A stretch of DNA of 64,000 bases, taken from assembly GCF_014203795.1 (NCBI RefSeq), contig NZ_JACHJU010000003.1:434001-498000 (forward strand), given 5' to 3'. Below the pieces are notes generated by a model. That model did not search any database. It was not told where the DNA came from and saw nothing but the letters and a program-made list of their open reading frames with translations. Positions 62,757 through 64,000 of this stretch are shown piece by piece. Position 1 is the first letter of the stretch. The number at the start of each line of letters is the position of its first letter. Origin of the DNA: Streptosporangium album (GTDB taxonomy: Bacteria > Actinomycetota > Actinomycetes > Streptosporangiales > Streptosporangiaceae). The position numbers and the translations under genes were made by a program.

Positions 62757-64000
62757 TCAGGTGCCGAGGATTTTGCGCAGGAACCGTCCGGTGTGGCTGT
62801 CGTCGACCAGAGCCACCTCTTCGGGCGTGCCGGTGGCCAGCACGCTGCCACCTCGGGAGCCTCCCTCGGGTCCCATGTCGATCAGCCAGTCGGCGGTCTT
62901 GATCACGTCCAGGTTGTGTTCGATGACGATGACCGTGTTGCCGCCGTCGACGAGCTTGCCGAGCACGCCCAGCAGCCGCCGGATGTCCTCGAAGTGCAGG
63001 CCCGTGGTCGGCTCGTCCAGCACGTAGATCGTCCGGCCGGTGGAACGGCGCTGCAGCTCGGAGGCGAGCTTGACGCGCTGCGCCTCACCACCGGACAGCG
63101 TCGTGGCCGGCTGCCCCAGCCGGACATAGCCCAGGCCGACGTCGTTCAGCGTCTGGAGGTAGCGCTTGATGGACGGGATCGCGTCGAAGAAGCCGAGTGC
63201 CTCCTCGATCGGCATGTCGAGCACCTCGGAGATCGTCTTGCCCTTGTAATGGACCTCCAGGGTCTCCCGGTTGTATCGAGCCCCGTGGCAGATCTCACAC
63301 GGCACGTAGACGTCCGGCAGGAAGTTCATCTCGATCTTGATGGTGCCGTCACCCGAGCATGCCTCGCACCGGCCGCCCTTGACGTTGAAGCTGAACCGGC
63401 CCTTCTGATAGCCGCGGACCTTGGCCTCGGTGGTCTGCGCGAACAGGTCGCGGACCTTGTCGAAGACGCCGGTGTAGGTCGCCGGGTTGGACCGTGGGGT
63501 GCGTCCGATCGGCGACTGGTCGACGTGCACGACCTTGTCGACGAGATCCATCCCGTTGACCCGCGAGTGACGGCCGGGGACGGTGCGCGCGCCGTTGAGC
63601 TCCTTGGCCAGGGCGTTGTAGAGGATGTCGTTGACCAGTGTGGACTTGCCGGATCCCGAGACGCCGGTGACCGCGGTGAACACCCCGAGGGGGAACTCCA
63701 CGTCCACGCCCTTGAGGTTGTGCTCGCGGGCGCCCTTCACCGTGATCTGCCGCTTCTTGTCGCGTTTGCGGCGATGGGCGGGGATGACGATGCTCTTGCG
63801 TCCGGACAGGTAGGCGCCGGTCATCGAGTCCTCGGAGGCCAGCAGGTCCGCCACCGTGCCGGAGACGACGACCTGGCCACCGTGCTCACCCGCGCCGGGG
63901 CCGATGTCCACCACCCAGTCGGCCGCGGCGATGGTGTCCTCGTCGTGCTCGACCACGATGAGCGTGTTGCCCATGTCCCGTAGCCGGATCAGGGTCTCCA
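62757..64000 (-). CDS. uvrA: excinuclease ABC subunit A, C-terminal part (start outside window)
   Basis: UvrA is the damage-recognising ATPase of nucleotide excision repair. The C-terminal ~413 residues are visible: VEHDEDTIAAADWVVDIGPG from the end of the first ATPase, the second Walker A VTGVSGSGKSTLVNDIL, the zinc module GGRCEACSGDG with CEICHGARYN, signature motif TLSGGEAQRVKLASEL and the second Walker B TIYVLDEPTTGLHFEDI. The frame is open to the window end, with codons ETLIRLRD before ATG 63974, so that ATG is internal. It ends close to a hairpin. Confidence 0.96.
   Translation of the reverse strand, partial: ETLIRLRDMGNTLIVVEHDEDTIAAADWVVDIGPGAGEHGGQVVVSGTVADLLASEDSMTGAYLSGRKSIVIPAHRRKRDKKRQITVKGAREHNLKGVDVEFPLGVFTAVTGVSGSGKSTLVNDILYNALAKELNGARTVPGRHSRVNGMDLVDKVVHVDQSPIGRTPRSNPATYTGVFDKVRDLFAQTTEAKVRGYQKGRFSFNVKGGRCEACSGDGTIKIEMNFLPDVYVPCEICHGARYNRETLEVHYKGKTISEVLDMPIEEALGFFDAIPSIKRYLQTLNDVGLGYVRLGQPATTLSGGEAQRVKLASELQRRSTGRTIYVLDEPTTGLHFEDIRRLLGVLGKLVDGGNTVIVIEHNLDVIKTADWLIDMGPEGGSRGGSVLATGTPEEVALVDDSHTGRFLRKILGT

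Overview
The window is high-GC actinomycete chromosome. The order zwf-opcA-pgl on one side and secG-tpiA-pgk-gap-whiA-yvcK-rapZ-uvrC-uvrA on the other, together with rbpA, WhiA and many GTG starts, fits a filamentous actinobacterium. My best guess is a Streptosporangiaceae-type genome (inference, no 16S is present). No tRNA, rRNA or CRISPR array was seen.

Layout: (1) 1-3.1 kb, oxidative pentose-phosphate genes zwf (5' cut by the window), opcA and pgl. (2) 3.1-9.35 kb, adenosine deaminase, a Clp-N protein, an ACT-GNAT protein, and an amine-oxidase-like flavoenzyme followed by an amidohydrolase. (3) 9.46-10.64 kb, an apparently complete IS630-family element with TA flanks and a -1 frameshift signal. 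(4) 11.0-29.7 kb, a defence island on the minus strand. Seven tightly packed genes match MADS (methylation-associated defence system) mad2 to mad8: DNA methyltransferase, AAA ATPase, Toprim-like protein, specificity subunit, NERD/pseudokinase/kinase/P-loop protein, a protein of unknown fold, and a giant nuclease-like/HerA-like ATPase. An AIPR-family nuclease follows. (5) 29.9-33.4 kb, an XRE/TPR regulator divergent from an anti-sigma-like ATPase, then DUF488 and metallo-beta-lactamase-fold genes. (6) 33.4-34.8 kb and 42.0-45.2 kb, two gene graveyards of truncated and joined fragments (beta-lactamase, alcohol dehydrogenase, aroE, universal stress proteins, two MBL genes, an ISL3 transposase). 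(7) 34.9-42.0 kb, a very large secreted subtilisin and a LuxR/LAL regulator. (8) 45.3-52.1 kb, a Tat-exported serine hydrolase, an MFS-TetR pair with a striking double operator, a MurG-like glycosyltransferase, and a collapsed two-component system. (9) 52.2-64 kb, core genes rbpA, secG, tpiA, pgk, gap, whiA, yvcK, rapZ, uvrC, two Rieske lipoproteins and the 3' part of uvrA.

How it works together: the two ends are housekeeping carbon metabolism, secretion, sporulation control and DNA repair. In Streptomyces coelicolor the pgl and secG-tpiA genes are close neighbours. Here about 49 kb of accessory DNA separates them, so this interval looks like an integration hotspot. The most notable content is the MADS-like locus. 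It appears to be one translationally coupled operon, lacks a recognisable separate mad1, has an XRE/TPR regulator in the upstream position, and is followed by an AIPR nuclease of visibly lower GC. The modification part (methyltransferase plus specificity subunit) would mark self DNA, and the kinase, ATPase and nuclease-like parts would act on unmodified invading DNA. That division of labour is inferred from domain content and knowledge of the family.
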